A stretch of DNA of 64,000 nucleotides from Scatophagus argus (taxonomy: Eukaryota; Chordata; Actinopteri; Scatophagidae): assembly GCF_020382885.2 (NCBI RefSeq), contig NC_058504.1, positions 10,158,519-10,222,518 on the forward strand, written 5' to 3'. A program made the translations under genes and the position numbers. Below are positions 62,598 to 64,000 of the stretch, one piece after another. Every line of letters begins with the position of its first letter. Within the stretch, counting starts at the first letter, position 1. The notes beneath the pieces were generated by a model. The model worked only from the letters and a program-made list of their open reading frames with translations. It ran no database searches and was not told the origin of the DNA.

Positions 62598-64000
62598 CTG
62601 GTTCAGGAACAAAAATCAAGAGCAGGAAAGTTATCATCACAAACCACCCAGCACATAAATCATTCTCATTACATTTAATGCTACTGTCAGTCACACCTGC
62701 TGACCCACTTAATGGCAATTTGTGCCTTTCACCTGATGTAATTTTAAGTTGCTACACTGTCGGGAACATTAAGAGAATACAGTCAGGACAGATACGTTGA
62801 TACACAAAATGTAGTGTACGAGTGACGTAGAGGTTTAACCTTTGTGGACAGGTAAAACCACAAATGGACTATCATATCCGTCTTTCAGTACAGAGCTGTG
62901 CCTTTTGACAATTCTCCCTCCCCAAAGTGTACTTACCAGCAGGTATACTCACCCTCTCCCCCAATATGGTGATATACACAGATCTGACAAGGTGAATCGT
63001 AAACATGCTTTTCCACGAGACACAGATACAAACATACAGAGACCCACGACCTACCAGACTGCGCTGGAAACCAGTAAACACACTCATTTTGAATTAGTAA
63101 AATGAAAAAGGTTATGCAATGCTTGCGAGCAGAGAGGTGATTACCGCCAGTCTTCCCCCTAAATTCTGGCCAAGATGCTGGGGAACAGATGAGTTTATGT
63201 CACCGAAAAAACAAAGTAAGGTCTGGGTTTTTTAAAAAGCAAAAATGAAGTACACACAAACACAAGCACACGTGGTCCAACACTCACTAGAGGCAACAAA
63301 CAGTGCTATTCATCAGGTAAATTATTCTGTCTGTCGTGATTATCAGCAAAGAAAGACCGCCTGAGAACAGGGTGGAACAAAAAGGACAGCCAGTCTCAAA
63401 GTGAGCTGCACCCAGCATTCCCACTACTCATCCTATAGCCCCTCGTGCTTCTCAAACAAAGAAATTATCAGTTAAGTACCTCATAGCCACAATCCTTTCT
63501 GAAGAGATGGGTCTTCATGCACTAGTAATAAAGGGACTTCATGTTTCAGGCTTTTGATGTTCTAGTGTAATTTGGGTCCCAAGCCTCAAGTTTAAGATGG
63601 GCTGGGGAATTGTCATGCATTCGAATAGAGTGCCAAGTCTCTACTCTGTTCTCTGCTTAACGGTTGAGCTTTTTGTACTGGTCACAGCCAACAGAAACTG
63701 GAAGAGGAAGTGTTTTCACTTTTTTTTTGTCCCCATTCGAAATATTTCAGGCAAAGCTTCAATTTCCAGTTCAGAACATCTTTCTTTCAGAAATTAGTTA
63801 AGGGTATTTGCCATACTCTCCACATCATTCACTGAACACCAGAGGCCTGTTTTAGGCCAAAGAGAACCAACTTATTGGAAGAGACAATGATTTTTCTCTT
63901 TGGCTCATCACTGGTCATTGATAATGGCCCATATCCTCCTCCTCCTCCTCAGCCCAGCGGCTTCTCCCATGGAGTCCCATCTTCACAAGTTCTTCTTGTC
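62598..64000 (-). other. Long nxf1 intron, 3' part
   Basis: No further nxf1 coding exon is recognisable between 62598 and the window end, so this is the 3' part of a large intron upstream of the 37-nt exon. By its place near the end of the leucine-rich region it appears equivalent to mammalian NXF1 intron 10, the intron known to be retained. It contains the CTE-like hairpin at 63841-63925, donor-like sites at about 62938 and 62950, and a (CTC)n run at 63935-63951. Confidence 0.6.
63841..63925 (-). promoter_or_regulatory. CTE-like RNA export hairpin in the nxf1 intron
   Basis: On the nxf1 sense strand, CAATGACCAG (63920-63911) precedes an 11-bp perfect stem: GCCAAAGAGAA (63904-63894) pairs with TTCTCTTTGGC (63866-63856). 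The stem encloses a 27-nt loop that contains the small hairpin CCAATAAGTTGG. The 3' arm runs into CCTAAAACAGG (63856-63846) and then CTGGT, which can pair with ACCAG. The CTE family shows CAAUGAC on one side and CCUAAGACAGG on the other side of an internal loop that binds NXF1. Here the first block is identical and the second differs at one base. Position, order and spacing agree with an intronic CTE. Single-loop architecture is inferred. Confidence 0.6.

Noticed and set aside
1-64000. tRNA, rRNA, CRISPR or bacterial-type operons
   Set aside because: None seen; the window is vertebrate nuclear DNA throughout.

Overview
The window is chromosomal DNA from a teleost fish, probably a percomorph. 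Reasons: intron-rich vertebrate genes with short introns, many CA/GT microsatellites, Tc1-type transposon relics and short interspersed repeats typical of ray-finned fish, and a TGF-beta paralogue that mammals lack. Reading frames were rebuilt by hand from splice signals and similarity to known families. Every complete gene model below closes without a frameshift or internal stop.

Layout: positions 1-7222 are gene-free, with microsatellites and a dead Tc1-type element. kcnk4 (TRAAK two-pore potassium channel, + strand) has six coding exons at 7223-11839, giving 626 aa. A repeat-rich intergenic stretch at 11840-19820 holds a transposon remnant and a dead LINE. A TGF-beta2-like ligand gene (- strand, seven exons, 19821-25864, 420 aa) follows. 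A gene-free region at 25865-29099 has G-rich tracts and possible enhancer sequence. trmt112 (- strand, four exons, 29100-31544, 123 aa) comes next. atg2a (- strand, 42 exons, 34043-57646, 2017 aa) occupies the middle. The last gene is the 3' part of nxf1 (- strand, eleven exons, 59967-62597), whose upstream intron runs off the window.

The genes do not form one pathway. They cover a mechano/lipid-gated K+ channel, a secreted growth factor, a methyltransferase activator, an autophagy lipid-transfer protein and the bulk mRNA export receptor. In humans KCNK4, TRMT112, ATG2A and NXF1 all lie on 11q12-q13, so the linkage looks ancient. The TGF-beta gene beside kcnk4 mirrors the KCNK2-TGFB2 and KCNK10-TGFB3 neighbourhoods and suggests the fourth ohnologue, lost in mammals.

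Most notable observations: (i) a structured element in the nxf1 intron that resembles the constitutive transport element (CTE) known from NXF1 intron 10 of other vertebrates; (ii) a TGF-beta2-like ligand carrying TGF-beta1/3-type arginines at the type II receptor contact; (iii) a very long TRAAK C-terminal tail joining TREK-like and TRAAK-like motifs; (iv) a Tyr-to-His change in the WIPI-binding YFS motif of ATG2A.
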